Positions 35,379 to 47,877 of a stretch of DNA of 64,000 nucleotides are shown here, piece after piece. The DNA is from Rheum nobile (taxonomy: Eukaryota; Streptophyta; Magnoliopsida; Caryophyllales; Polygonaceae): positions 496,001 through 560,000 of the forward strand of contig WOAB01000142.1 of assembly GCA_027886185.1 (NCBI GenBank), in the 5' to 3' direction. The notes below the pieces were generated by a model. That model made no database searches, was not told the DNA's origin, and saw nothing but the letters and a program-made list of their open reading frames with translations. The translations under genes and the position numbers were made by a program. Position 1 is the stretch's first letter. Each line of letters opens with the position of its first letter.

Positions 35379-36702
35379 TTAAGCAATTGGAGCATCAGGT
35401 ACATCCGCCTCACGCATCCCGTATAGGCGTTGACCTTGACTTCCTGAAGCCACTGGGGCTTTCCCCTTGTTTTGCGCAGTTATCTGCATTGAAGGACTAG
35501 GAGCTTCCACCGGACTGAACCTAGGTCGGTTGTTCTGATTAACAGACCCTTGTTGTGACTCAGCTCTTTTCTGCCTCCTCTGCGAACAAAATAAATGTAA
35601 GTGTCCTTCCTTTCCACAGGCAAAGCACGTTTTCTTCTCCTTTGGACACACATTACTCTTGTGCCCGTAGGTACCACAGTTGTAGCACTGGATTGGATTA
35701 TTGCCCTGACCCTAACGTTGCGTAGACCCATCCTGAGTCATATCCGTTTTTGCTCGGCCAGATTTGGCAAAATCAGACGGTGGCGCGGGACATTTAAATC
35801 CACTTGCCTTAGGCTGGTTCTCCACTTGCCTCTGGCTATTACGCTTCTTGGTCGATTCCTCCAGAGTCACCTCTAACTTGTAGGCTGCATCCACGTACTG
35901 CTCCAAAGTCGAGCATCCGTGATGCACCATCAGTGGCTTAATATATGGGCCCATCCACTCATAGAAGTACCAGATCTTCTGTTCCTCGCTGGTCACATCC
36001 GACCCAACGTATTGCAATAAGTGATTAAACTTAGTCGCAAGCTCAGTCACTTTCAATCCCTCCGTCTTTGGATAAAGAAATTCCTTATGTTTCTCTTCCC
36101 TTATAGCTCGGGAAAAGAAACGATCGGTCATTTTAGCCTTGAACATTCCCCAGTTCAAATTGGGATTATCGGCTAAACCGGTGCTTTCCTACCATTCACT
36201 GGCTTCTTCCTTCAACTGAAGGGAAGCTATATGCACCTTCTCAACCTCGGTGCATTCCACATTGCGGAACAACCGCTCCATGTAGGAAAACCAATGAGTC
36301 ACTCTGACTGATTCTCCCTCTCCATCGTAGCTGTCAGGCCTCATAGAGCTAATGGCTTTTAGTGCTCGGCCATAATCACCTCTATTCCTAACCGCTTCTT
36401 CTTGGTGTACATAAACAGCTGGCTCCTCAAATCTAGGAACCACTAGAGGAATTGGCACAGCTTGTGCCTGTGGTACGGCAGGTTGCATCGGCGAGTGCTT
36501 GCATCACAATTCCCCGAATAGCTACAACAGCTGCTGCATCAAAAACCATTGGAGCGTTGACCTGAGCTTGGTCATTGCCTCCAGGGTTATTTTGGGAAAT
36601 AGATTTGTGTTCCTCCACAGGGTCTGGAACATTCCTTGCATCCGGTCTAGGGTCATTGCTTGGCCCAGCACCAACATGAATGGTGTTCCTCATGTTCACC
36701 AT
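35379..36702 (-). pseudogene. TEK-1 gag with two zinc knuckles
   Basis: Minus strand from ATG 36702 (MVNMRNTIHVGAG). The capsid region holds YDGEGESVRVTHWFSYMERLF and FKAKMTDRFFSRAIREEKHKEFL, typical of Tekay/Del Gag. Near 35700-35600 two CX2CX4HX4C knuckles follow each other, CYNCGTYGHKSNVC and CFACGKEGHLHLFC. Stops occur at about 36189 and 35712, and a frame break near 36488, so it is a pseudogene. The protein would bind RNA and form the particle; two knuckles distinguish it from the single knuckle of CRV-2. The end (MREADVPDAPIA) is where protease should continue without a stop. The leader 36703-37158 has no gene. Confidence 0.88.
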
Positions 36703-37158
36703 CTGTTTACCGATCAAATTCCAAGGATTTTATCACATTAATATCGTTCTGATATACTTAACGTAATAAAATCAACTTAGAATAGATCAAACTTGGTAAT
36801 TTCTATTGATGAACTTCAAACCGAGTTACTAGGTTCTACAACCTCGAATCATAACGAGGGAACTGGAACTTCAAGCCTTACTGAAGATGGCGAAACCACC
36901 TCGGCTTTATCTGAGTCCCTCTAAAGAGAACAGAATGCACCCATATCTACGGGAGATGAGGGGAGAGTTTTAGTCTTTCTAGATATAGAAGTGAACTTCC
37001 ATATCAGACTAAAGAAGAAGACACGACTAGGAACGGTTAAAAATTTTCTTTTGAAAATTCATAGCCTTCGAAAACATTTCTCAGTTTCAAACGAGTAAAC
37101 GGTTTATAAAAAATTTCGTTCCAAGAAAATGTTTTAAAACTCACCCGAAAAAAAAATC

Positions 37159-37171
37159 GGCTCTGATACCA
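37159..37171 (-). promoter_or_regulatory. TEK-1 primer binding site (initiator Met tRNA type)
   Basis: TGGTATCAGAGCC on the minus strand, perfect match to the plant consensus, four bases inside the right LTR. Confidence 0.93.
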
Positions 37172-37175
37172 AATC

Positions 37176-39373
37176 TGTAACACCCCCAAATATATACCCT
37201 TGAAGGCATTACCGCCAGTGACCTCAGACGTTCTGTCCGATGTCACCCAAGGCTTTACCAGTTGATATAAATCATAAAACAACATTTATGATACAAATGT
37301 CATAACTTTCATTTAAATCAAAGTCTCGGAATTTCAACAAAATTTCAAATACATCAGAAATACAGCGGAAGTCTTTATAATACAGAGTAGTCTTAATACA
37401 AGACATTTTTAACACAGCGGAAGTCTTTGAAATAACAACAGGGTCTTGATCAAAATGATCACCCGCCAAGGATCTCCACTTGGATAAACTTGTCAAAAGC
37501 ACCATTTGCCTTCTTAGTCGTTCTAGCCTTCTTAGATCTGCAACATATCTAATGTGCCGAATCGAACGGATGACACCAGCCAACCATGCAATGGAATTAT
37601 CAGTTGGTTAGTCTTACTGAAAGACTATGCAAGGGTACAAAGCAGAGTGGTTCGAAGTAGTCGTATTAGGTTAGACTCATCGTCTCTCGAATAATAGTCG
37701 ATCACGATAGTCAACCACCATACTCTACTGGAATATATGAAAAGGCATGATGAAGAGAAGATTCTGGAAGACCGAGTCTTACAGCAATCAACCCAAAAGA
37801 AGACTCTAATGAATTGAGTCTTATTGGAAATATGACAAATGTTGGGAAACTTAAATAATAATCAAACAAGCGTTCAAAAATGACTTGATGTTTCAGTTTA
37901 CGACCAACCTCACCGCCCAAGGCGAATCCAGATTGGAAAGAGAACTTTACTCTGATCAAAGTCAAGACGAGCTTTCCTAGCTGCACTATTCCCTAGCTGC
38001 ACTACTCGCCCAAAGGGGTATATTAATCGTGTGCACTAAAGCACTTATCTTCTTTTAAATTCCAAAACGCGCATCCACGTTATAAGCTTTTAGATCATCT
38101 CATCCCTCAGGATCTCGAGATGTAAGGACGAGAACTAAATCCCTCGGGAACTAAATTCCTAAGGCGGAGTTGACTTCGGGAACTAAATCCCTAAATTCGG
38201 ATTGGGAACTAAATCCTCGGAAACTAAATCCATAGAAACGGAATTGGCAACTAAATCCTCGGGAACTAAATCCATAGAAGTGGCACTAGTTGTGTGCACA
38301 AACCCTGAGCAAAAAGGACGGTAGGAACTAAATCCTAACCACCAGGTTATCAAGAAATGACTAGCACTCGCACTGAGATACACAGTAGCGTTCCTACGAA
38401 TACTCGTTCTAACTAAACAGTTACAAACACAGTAATAATTCACATCAATGCTCTCATGGCCATTTACAGATAAAATAGCGTTGTTCTAACAAATATACAA
38501 CCTATAATAATATCTGTATTAAATCACATATATATATAATAGCGTTGTTCTAGCAGATATACAACCTATTATAATATATTGTTTTAATCATATCATTTAA
38601 CAAAACTATTCCCAACATAAACAGTAAATCATTCCAAATTAATTAACAACTAAACGATTGATAATTAATGGAAGTATAGAATGATGAGCAAGAGCGAACC
38701 GCCACTTGCCTGTAGTAGATTCGGCGATGAATCCAGACGAGACGACTATTGAAGATATCATTTCCGATGATATGGCCTAAGCTTCAGAATATTCCAACTG
38801 ATTACGAGTCCACACGCGATCCAACAGATCACGTTCTAACTGACAAATTAATTATCTATCAATTAATTTGACTGGACGAAATTAAGGAATTATATTTAAT
38901 AAATTTTTATGATATTAAATCATAAAAATATTTATTAAATTTTCCTAAAGAAAATACGGACGAAAGGGGATCGAAATTATACCGCTCGAATAATTTCGGA
39001 TCAAAACTGGACGGAAAAGAACTTGGGCTTCTCGGCCCAACAACAACTTAATTAGCAAGGAGGGGCCCACTCGCCTACTATTCATCTCCTTCAACCCCCG
39101 AATTGCACACAACAACAGAACAACAACGACAACCACCACCACGCATCAGCAGCCACCAGCACAACCGCCACCAACACCGCCACAGACACCAGCTGAACGC
39201 AGCTCCCAATGACACCACTCGACACCAACAGCACCAGCCCAGAACAGGGGAGGGGCAGAGGAGGCTCACCGAGAGGGAGACGCGAACCAGAGGAGGCGGC
39301 AGCTCAGCGGGAGGTTCGACGACGTCGGGGAGCAGGTGGTGGCAGGGAGAAGCAGTGGCGGAGTTCGGCACCA
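37176..39373 (-). repeat. TEK-1 5' LTR, inner part (split by ATH-2)
   Basis: 2198 bp of LTR matching 30956-33150. ATH-2 enters after TTCGGCACCA; the remaining 515 bp resume at 52889. The CACCA at 39369-39373 and 52884-52888 is the target duplication. The GGAACTAAATCC minisatellite is at 38125-38335. Confidence 0.94.
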
Positions 39374-40953
39374 TGATAAGTGCTATTTTGTAGCACATAT
39401 CTAAGGGTTATTACCAGGTTTGAGGCGCCATTTGGTTGGATTTAGAGCACAATTTGAGATTATGGAGTTGGAGTGGAGAAATGTGGTTTTGGTGGTCTGG
39501 AGGAGCTAATTGGAGACATCTAGAGGAAGAGGAGTTGACCACTTGAGGAGACGACAAAATTCTATGAAGGAACCACATTGGGGTAGTCACCGCCCCGCGC
39601 CAGAGCCACCGCGACCCGGCGGTGGGTCTCAGAGAAGGCTGGCACCCCGCGGCCATATGCTGGGCGAAGCAAATAAATTGAAGGACGCCGCGTGCTGATG
39701 CTGGAATTGAGGAGATGGGCCAGGAGAAAAGAAAGGCCCAAATGAAACAAAGGCCCACGAAGGAGAATTCTTCACGCGTGGAGGAAAGCGGAGAATTGAA
39801 AGCGTGAAAGTGAAGCGGAAGATGCAGCGGAGTGATGACGTCAGCGCGCTGCTGGAGTGGGCCACGCGTGTGCTGCTTCCTGCCGCTGATTCTTGCACGA
39901 GAAGTTGGGCCGAGCTGTTATGGAGATTGGGCTGAATCGTTCCAATTGAAGGGGCCGAGAATGAGTTGTTGTGGATGGAGAAGCCGCTGATGCTTTGTTG
40001 TGCGAGAATGCACAGGATTAATTTCCCGGGATTTGATTAGTTTATATTTGGTTATTATTTTATTATTATTTCCTTTTATTATTATTATCACTTTTAGAAT
40101 TAGGTTAAATACCTTGAGTTAACCTAGTTGCCAGGATCTACAATTTAGTTTTACAATTTTGGTTTTTCATTCTGCCTCCAGGGTTTTCAACCCATGGAGA
40201 GCTAAACACCTTTGTTTCGCTAGATGTTTGAAACAATACAATTGATTCGGTTGTGAGATTTTTATTCCTTGTTTTTATTCTTATCTGTGTTGGTTTGATT
40301 CTCTTGGTTATATTGATTATTGATTTATCATTGTTCTTCATAGTATGGCCAGCTAGGTTGAGTAATATTTATCAATTGTTAGGATTTGCATATAGGGGTT
40401 CCGAGTGCATATCTAGTAGCAAACACAATTGTGCGTATAGGGGTTCCGAGCGTACAATTGTGAGTGAGAGTCAGTTGCATGCGAGTATTAATACGTCTTT
40501 CTATTTACATGTATCCTATATCCTTGTGTGCATTGCTATTGCTTTGTTGGTGGTAAAGTATACCGAAAACTGTGAGAATCGGAGGTATTTTACCATTGGC
40601 ATAGTGATAAGTCTATCGACAACTGTGAGAATCGATAGTACTTAAGATCAGGATGGGAACAACCATAAGAATAGTGAAAAGAACTTGGATTGAATAGATT
40701 TCAGTGATCAACTTATATCTATGTATTGTGGATCTCGTTCTAGTGGAACTTCTTTCCCCATTCATATTCCCAAGTCAACTAAACCTGTTTACTTTGCTCT
40801 GTTTGATACTCAAAAACCCCCTTGTTACCTTGCATGCTTATAAACACATAGATTGATTACTTCCTCCCTGTGGGATCGACCCTTGTTTGCCTCTACTACT
40901 TGTTTAGGTTTGTTAGGATTATTTTGTTTAGGTGTCACGACAACGCCTTATCA
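39374..40953 (+). repeat. ATH-2 5' LTR (1580 bp)
   Basis: TGATAAGTGCTATTTTG to AACGCCTTATCA. GC-rich boxes at 39588-39655. A duplicated motif GGGGTTCCGAGYG occurs near 40394 and 40438. Same length as the 3' copy, which suggests a recent insertion. Confidence 0.94.
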
Positions 40954-40956
40954 AAT

Positions 40957-40974
40957 TGGCGCCGTTGCCGGGGA
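40957..40974 (+). promoter_or_regulatory. ATH-2 primer binding site (Asp tRNA type)
   Basis: TGGCGCCGTTGCCGGGGA, a perfect complement to the 3' end of plant Asp tRNA, three bases after the LTR. Confidence 0.93.
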
Positions 40975-40977
40975 AAA

Positions 40978-41980
40978 CGTTAGTGTTGTAATCCTCCGGA
41001 GCGGAAAGCAATCGATCGTTCCTCCTAGTGCTGAAGAGGAGGACGAATATGAGATAGAGAACATCACCCACCGCCCCGCGTCACCTCTCACCGCGACCCG
41101 GCGTGAAGCGCCAGTTATTTCACCGCCTCGCGGCGACACTGACCGCGACCCGGCGGTGAGCCTCAGTAATCCTCCCTCACAGCTATCGCCTCGCGGTGAT
41201 GACCACCGCCCCGTGGTGGACGGAGTGCCTCCTAGTGAGATTTCTCCGTGACCCGCGGTGAGATCAGCGCAACCCAACGTCCAAAATTCCTATTCTGCTG
41301 ATGAGGTCTGCGTTGATACTGATGAGGAGTTAGGACTTCCAGATGATATTTTGGATCGCAAGGTGCTGACTGAGGAGGAGTATTTTTTGAGATTTGAGGA
41401 GGAGTGGAGCGACGATGAGGAGGAGTGCCGTGATTGCGAAAATACTCCAGAGACAACCATTTCTCTCGAAAATGCTCCGGCAGTCCCCGACCCTCTGGAG
41501 GCTGTCTATGATAAGTTTGTGCGTCTCAACTCCTTCCCGCTCGTCACGCTGCAACCCATCACACCCTTCCTTGAGGCTTCCCGAGTTACTCAAAGGCTAA
41601 AGAACAACGATCTATGAGGCCTTCAGTGACTGCATAAAAACCGTTCCCTTGGTCACACTGGCTGATAGCACCCCTCACTGCAAGGAAATGTTAAAGGTGC
41701 TGGGCATGATCAAGAAGAAACCGAAGGGGAAGCATAAGAAGTAGAACTTGATGCAGGTGACTAATTTTTTCATACTGGATACGGGGCAAGATAAGCATAC
41801 AGGCCCTGAGATGCTGGGTAGACCGTTTCGAAAGATGGCAAGTGCATTCATGGATACGACGAGTGATCCAGCCATCAACAATTGCACAAGATTGGGGGTC
41901 ACGCTCAATCGGGAGTATACAAAGAGGCATCCTCTAGATCCAGATCCCAGGTGCTCAGTTGCTATGAGCAACCCAAGTTG
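40978..41980 (+). pseudogene. ATH-2 gag linker and truncated protease
   Basis: Even shorter than the ATH-1 copy: it starts within the linker (VVILRSGKQS, matching the ITLRSGKRLE of ATH-3 Gag), so the whole capsid and zinc knuckle are absent. The linker (41070-41255) holds repeated PRGD/DRDP peptides encoded by the GC boxes. Then come EEYFLRFEE, PLVTLQPITPFLEA and the protease C-terminal half (FFILDTGQDKH, MLGRPFRKMASAF), without catalytic Asp. Stops at about 41249 and 41743 and a frameshift near 41612. No enzymatic function is possible; the retained segment may matter as RNA rather than protein. Confidence 0.8.
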
Positions 41981-43177
41981 AGAAGATGGAGTAGTATGTC
42001 AAGCCATGACAATAACTAAGGCGCTGTCCGAGAGGCAACCCGAGGTATGTTTTACTTTCTTTGTTTTTCTTTCTTTATTTCCTGCATTAGTTTTGCTTTG
42101 TTTTTGCTTTGTTTTTGTTCTTGTTTTTGTTTCCGACTAACCTGCAGGGAAGAGACCCATGCCTATTGGAGAAGGTGTTTCCAAACCATTGTAAGTATCT
42201 TCCTTCCCTGCACTAAGTCACCCCTCGAAAAAACCTTAAACGGGGGGCAATAAAAAAAAATCGAAAAAAAAAGAGGTACCGAAGGCTAGGTGTCCAGAGT
42301 TCCCTATGGAGATGGTGCGCATCATGTTGTCAAGGAGGAGACATTCGCCCCACATTTTTATTTGACAACGATGATGGCCCTATAATTGACAGTTGAGGAG
42401 GAAGAATACTAGAGCCCCCACCATGATTATATATGGGCTCCACCATGTGTTCCTAGAAGGTCGTGCAACCCCGACATCTTTGCTCTACCACTATTCACCA
42501 AAGTGGTTCCCTTTGGTTGCACGGTAGTAGAAGGTTATAGAGTTGATGAAGACACCCGCCCAACACCAGAGACCTGGGCATTTATTGAGAAGACCGCCAG
42601 CAACAAAGGAAGTGTCCAAGCAGCTTGGCCACGTTTGTGAGTTATTTTTTGCTTTTCCATGTGCTTCTATTCTTTTGTCTTTCATTACATTGAGGACAAT
42701 GCAATGTTTAAGCATGGGGGAGGGGTTTTATACTTGCTACGTCGCTGAAGAGAAAAATGAATATAAAGAGAAAAAGCCAAAATTTTGAAAAAAGCATACA
42801 TAAAAATCTTGGGATAGGTCGAAAACCCAAAACGGCGGCCTAGGTAATAAGCAGGTGGCTTGGACCAGCATTAGGCTGGGGTAATATGTGGTCAAGAGTG
42901 ACGTGAGCTTATGTGAGTACATCTATTGAAAAATGAAATGAGTGGCTTGGTGAAAACCCGAAAGGGCGCCTTGGCAAAATGAGCGAAAAAGAAGAAGAAT
43001 GATTTTAGGATTTCTCATTATTCTTGGCGAGGCGTCATAAGAAGAGGAGTTATAAGGAGGATTCGGGTAGGTCACTCTGGAGGAATAAGAAGATAGATGG
43101 GAGATAGGATTAGATTTTTATTTCACTCTATGGTGTTTGGGATAAGCTTGGGGGAAGTACTCTGCTTTCCTTTTAGC
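41981..43177 (+). other. ATH-2 internal non-coding region shared with ATH-1 and ATH-3
   Basis: Blocks conserved in all three Athila-type elements: CTAAGGCGCTGTCCG, CCTTAAACGGGG, CAATGTTTAAGCATGGGGGA near 42700, CCTAGGTAATAAGCAGGTGG near 42840, and a short hairpin sequence CCCGAAAGGG at 42957-42966 (a mutated copy near 42826). No long open frame is shared, so conservation looks non-coding. Confidence 0.75.
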
Positions 43178-45611
43178 TTGGATGTGTGGGGTGTTGAGAT
43201 TTATTGAGTTGTGTTGTGATAACAGGTTTTTATCGTTCTAAAAACTGCTATGCAAAATATCCAAACAAACCTTAAACCGTAGTCCTAGGTAAGTACATGT
43301 CGAATCCACAGGGAGGCGAATTCTATCTTAATATGCAATTTGTATGTCAAACCAAAGTAACCAAAGGGGGATTTTGTGAGTTTTAGTAATCTAAACATGC
43401 AAAAGGTAAACAAGCTAAAGAGTTGTGAAATCAGTGATGGGAAAAAACACTTAGTCAAACAACGTCCACTATTCATATGACAAATTGATCATAGATACTC
43501 ATTCAAAATCTCATGCAATGGAAATTCCAATTCCTTTTCAGATATAAATAATAGCACAACCAGATACTATTAGCACTAACTAGTTAAACAACCCTGAAAC
43601 TATCAAGATTCAGTTTAACAGCAGCGTTAAGAATAGGAATATAGTTGGATACAATTCTAGCATAAAACAACCAGCTTTTATCCTAGAATGTAAATCAATT
43701 CTCTTCTGTATAAGACTAGCACAACCAGATACTAGTACGATACAGTTGCTACTCTGAAATAGATATGCTCAACCAGTAACAATCTAGATCTAGCAATCAA
43801 TCAATAGAAACAAACCCTAGGTGCGTCCAAATAGAGATTATCAATATCAATCATAAGCAACTTAAGCAAGAGAAAGATAAAAACCATGCAATAGGTTAAG
43901 AACAAGAATCTCACAACTGAATCAAAACGAAAGCTTCAGCGTCTGACTAAGCCAGGGAGGCTTAGTTCTTCATAGCAAATACGTAGAAAGGAAAATTAGG
44001 GTTCGAGAGAGATTGGCTGAGATCATAAACAAGCCTTTTCTCAACCCTTAAATACTAAAGGAAATAAAGCTAAGTTAACCTAAAACGAAAATAATAAAAA
44101 AGTAATAAAATAATCCGAAATAACATATAAGGAAAATTCGGTTCGGCGGTCTTCTGACACGGGCGGCGGTCGCTGCATCCTTCACGGCGGGCACCGTAAT
44201 CGCAGCGGGCGCCGTAATTAAGTCGTAGCCAATGTTGTTGGATAGGAATTGACGGCGGTCGCCGCAAGTTGCACGGCGGGCGCCGTGAACTCGTTTCTTC
44301 CTATTTTGTCTCTTCAGCTCCCGAAAGCGTGTCTTCAGCACCTCCTCGCCAATACTTCATAACTCATTGGCGTCTACTACTGGTGGCTTCCTCCTTGGAT
44401 GTGTGGGGTGTTGAGATTTATTGAGTTGTGTTGTGATAACAGGTTTTTGTCGTTCTAAAAACTGCTATGCAAAATATCCAAACAAACCTTAAACCGTAGT
44501 CCTAGGTAAGTACAGGTCGAATCCACAGGAAGGCGAATTCTATCTTAATATGCAATTTGTATGTCAAACCAAAGTAACCAAAGGGGGGTTTTGTGAGTTT
44601 TAGTAATCTAAACATGCAAAAGGTAAACAAGCTAAAGAGTTGTGAAATCAGTGATGGGGAAAAGTACTTAGTCAAACAACGTCCACTATTCGTATGACAA
44701 GTTGATCATAGATACTCATTCAAAATCTCATGCAATGGAAATTCCAATTTCTTTTCAGATATAACTAATAGCACAACCAGATACTATTAGCACTAACTAG
44801 TTAAACAACCCTGAAACTATCAAGATTCAGTTTAACAGCAGCGTTAAGAATAGGAATATAGTTGGATACAATTCTAGCATAAAACAACCAGCTTTTATCC
44901 TAGAATATAAATCAATTCTCTTCTGCATAAGACTAGCACAACCAGATACTAGTATGATGCAGTTGCTACTCTGAAATAGATATGCTCAACCAGTAACAAT
45001 CTAGATCTAGCAATCAATCAATAGAAACAAACCCTAGTTGCGTCCAAATAGAGATTATCAATATCAATCATAAGCAACTTAAGCAAGAGAAAGATAAAAA
45101 CCATGCAATAGGTTAAGAACAAGAATCTCACAACTGAATCAAAACGAAAGCTTCAGCGTCTGACTAAGCCAGAGAGGCTTAGTTCTTCATAGCAAATACG
45201 TAGAAAGGAAAATTAGGGTTCGAGAGAGATTGGCTGAGATCATAAACAAGCCTTTTCTCAACCCTTAAATACTAAAGGAAATAAAGCTAAGTTAACCTAA
45301 AACGAAAATAATAAAAAAGTAATAAAATAATCCGAAATAACATATAAGGAAAATTCGGTTCGGCGGTCTTCTGACACGGGCGGCGGTCGCTGCATCCTTC
45401 ACGGTGGGCACCGTAATCGCAGCGGGCGCCGTCTTTCCACGGCGGGCGCCGTAATTAAGTCGTAGCCAATGTTGTTGGATAGGAATTGACGGCGGTTGCC
45501 GCAAGTTGCACGGCGGGCACCGTGAACTCGTTTCTTCCTATTTTGTCTCTTCAGCTCCCGAAAGCGTGTCTTCAGCACCTCCTCGCCAATACTTCATAAC
45601 TCATTGGCGTC
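43178..45611. repeat. 1217-bp tandem duplication across the ATH-2/ATH-3 junction
   Basis: 43178-44394 and 44395-45611 are direct copies, each made of 39 bp of ATH-2 flank followed by the first ~1178 bp of the ATH-3 LTR. The junction is at CTCCT/TGGATG (44391-44399). It arose after ATH-3 inserted. Confidence 0.88.
43217..44394 (-). repeat. Extra partial ATH-3 LTR
   Basis: Begins TGATAACAGG after TGTTG and lacks the last ~180 bp. It is the duplicated part of the LTR at 44434. Confidence 0.9.
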
Positions 45612-45789
45612 TACTACTGGTGGCTTCCTCCTTTATGTCTCATATGATCTCCAAAATAGCTCAAACACCTCCAAATACACCAACTTCGCCTCCAAATGCC
45701 ATACACATGAATGTATCTAAATCTACCTGAATGGCACCAATAAAACCTCTAATGACTCTTACTTAAGCCCTACAAAGTAGTGCTTATCA
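44434..45789 (-). repeat. ATH-3 3' LTR (1356 bp)
   Basis: TGATAACAGG to GTGCTTATCA on the plus strand. Followed by AACCACCCCATGC, complement of a GCATGGGGTGG polypurine tract. GC boxes (cggcgggcgccg type) at 45360-45535. The copy at 49793-51132 has one box fewer. Confidence 0.94.
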
Positions 45790-45802
45790 AACCACCCCAT
45801 GC

Positions 45803-47108
45803 TTAGACCTTTGCTCGTCCACGAGTAAACTAATAGAGAGTCTACTCCTCCAATGCAGCACCCAAGGTCTCAGGAAGCATATCCTCCAACTAAGAGTCAC
45901 CTAACCCATGCCAAAGCTCATGGCACCAATCTCATTTACAACACATCCACAACTCAACAGCTTAAGGGGCAAGCAGAGTACTTCCCCCGAGCTAAACCCG
46001 GACATCCAATAGTGTGAGTAACCTCTAATCCTAGCCTCCATCTATTGCTCCTTATGTCTCCCAGAGTGACCTACCCGACAATCCTTCTTTGACTCCTCTT
46101 CTTATGACGCCTCGCCAAGAATAGTGAGAAATCCTAAAATCACTCTTCTTCTTTTCGCTCATTTTGCCAAGGCGCCCTTTCGGGTTTTCACCAAGCCACT
46201 CATTTCATTTTCCAATAGATGTTCTCACATAAGCTCACGTCACTCTTGACCTCATATTACCCTAGCCTAATGCTGGTCCAAGCCACCTGCTTATTGCCTA
46301 GGCCGCCCTTTCGGGTTTTCGACCTATCCCAGGATTTCAATGATAGCCTTTTATTCAATTTTTTGGCTTTTTCTCTTTTTTCATTTTTCTCCTCAGCAGC
46401 GTAGCAAGTATAAAACCCCACCCCATGCTTAAACATTGCATTGTCCTCAATGTAATGAAAGACAAAAGAATAAAGCACAGGGAAAAGCAAAAAATAACTC
46501 ACAACGTTGCCGAGTTGGCTTGGACACTTCCTTGTCGCTGGCGGTGTACTCATGAAAGCTCATTGTCCTGGATGTCTGCATCAACGCTATAACCTTCATA
46601 TATTGTGCAACCATAGGAAACCACTGTGAAGTGCGGTGGTTATTCAGGAAATCAGGGCGGCACGGCCTTCTACTCCATCAACTCCTACCATGCAACCATA
46701 AGGAACCACTGTGGTGAGTAGTGGACAAACAGGGGGACGGGGATGCATGGCCTTCAAAAATGGGCCCAGATGTCATCGTGGTTGGGCCCTGGTGTACCTC
46801 CTCTCCAGCTGTCGACTGCAGGGCCACCATTGTTGCCAAATGAATGTAGGGTGAATGTATTCCTCCGTTAACAACATGATGCGCACCTCTCGTGGGAAAT
46901 CTGGACAGCCCGGTAAAATATTTTATTTTATTTTTTATTTTTCTCCCCGTTTAAGGTCTTTTCGGGGTATTTTATTTTTTATTTTTTTTATTTTTTTTTA
47001 TTTTTTTTACGAAAGAAAAACGAACCTGAAAAATGGCGGCGATCTCCGTAATTTGCCGCAAGCGAAGTGTCAGAGGAGGTGAAAACGGCGGGCGCCGTGA
47101 ACTCCTTC
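45803..47108 (-). other. ATH-3 internal non-coding region
   Basis: On the minus strand this carries the same blocks as in ATH-1 and ATH-2: CATTGAGGACAATGCAATGT near 46435, GCATGGGGTGGGG, and two CCCGAAAGGG hairpins (46175-46184 and 46306-46315). 46920-47010 is an A-rich run (T-rich on plus). It occupies the place of the missing RT-integrase genes. Confidence 0.75.
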
Positions 47109-47109
47109 T

Positions 47110-47874
47110 TCACTTTTTCGCGCCAATTTGATACTTGCTTTCAGGGACCTGCACCAAAGATGGAGCGAGCCTCTCGCTCGGAGTTAGTAGCAAAAGTGAT
47201 TTACTTGGAAGCTCCGGAGGGAGCTTATAGCAAGCGTCCCACTTAGCAACACCTTCCTGCAAGTCAGTAGATATAGCAATATCCAAGCTAGAATCAACAA
47301 TAGGTGGTGTGTCATCTAGGTGGTCCTCATCAAAAACATCTTGCACCACGGGCTCAAGTACATCAATTGCACACAAAGAATGACCATCAGAGGGGAATTT
47401 CATGGCTTCATAGATGTTATAATTAATGGTTTGGCCATCAAATTCCATAGTCAAGGAACCAGTACTCACGTTGATTTTAGTGTTGGCAGTTTTCAAGAAG
47501 GGTCTTCCTAACAGAATAGGGGTTGCATGCATATCATGTTCCATATCAAGCACATAGAAGTCAGCAGGAAAGGTAAGATCACCAACCCTAACCAAAACAT
47601 CCTCCACTATCCCTATAGGACGCATACTAGATCTATCAGCTAACTGAATGGAAATTTTGGTCGCATGCATGGGTCCTAATCCTAAGGATTCACAAAGAGA
47701 TGAAGGTAAAACATTAATGGAGGCACCCAAATCTAACATAACTTTATTGAACTTGGTACCTCCAACAGTGACGGGGATGGTGAACATACCTGGGTCACCA
47801 CACTTCTTGGGTAAGCGCTTCTGAAAAATAGCAGAGACATGCTCGCTTACCTTCACCTTCTTCTTGCTATTCAT
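47110..47874 (-). pseudogene. ATH-3 aspartic protease
   Basis: Minus strand, 254 codons from MNSKKKVKVSEHVSAIF. A retropepsin-like domain covers about residues 28-170: PVTVGGTKF, catalytic motif DLGAS at 47719-47733 (DLGAS replaces the usual D[ST]GAS, as in Athila protease), then FYVLDMEHDMHATPILLGRPFLKTA as the C-terminal half with the LLGRPFL flap-proximal motif. This is the only protease of the window with both halves. It would cut the Gag polyprotein. It follows a TAG that separates it from the gag linker, and ends at 47110 just where RT should begin. Whether it is active is unknown. Confidence 0.88.
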
Positions 47875-47877
47875 GTC

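Noticed and set aside
45803..47108. Possible envelope-like gene in ATH-3, as some Athila elements have.
   Set aside because: No long open frame, signal peptide or membrane segment; only non-coding blocks shared with ATH-1 and ATH-2.
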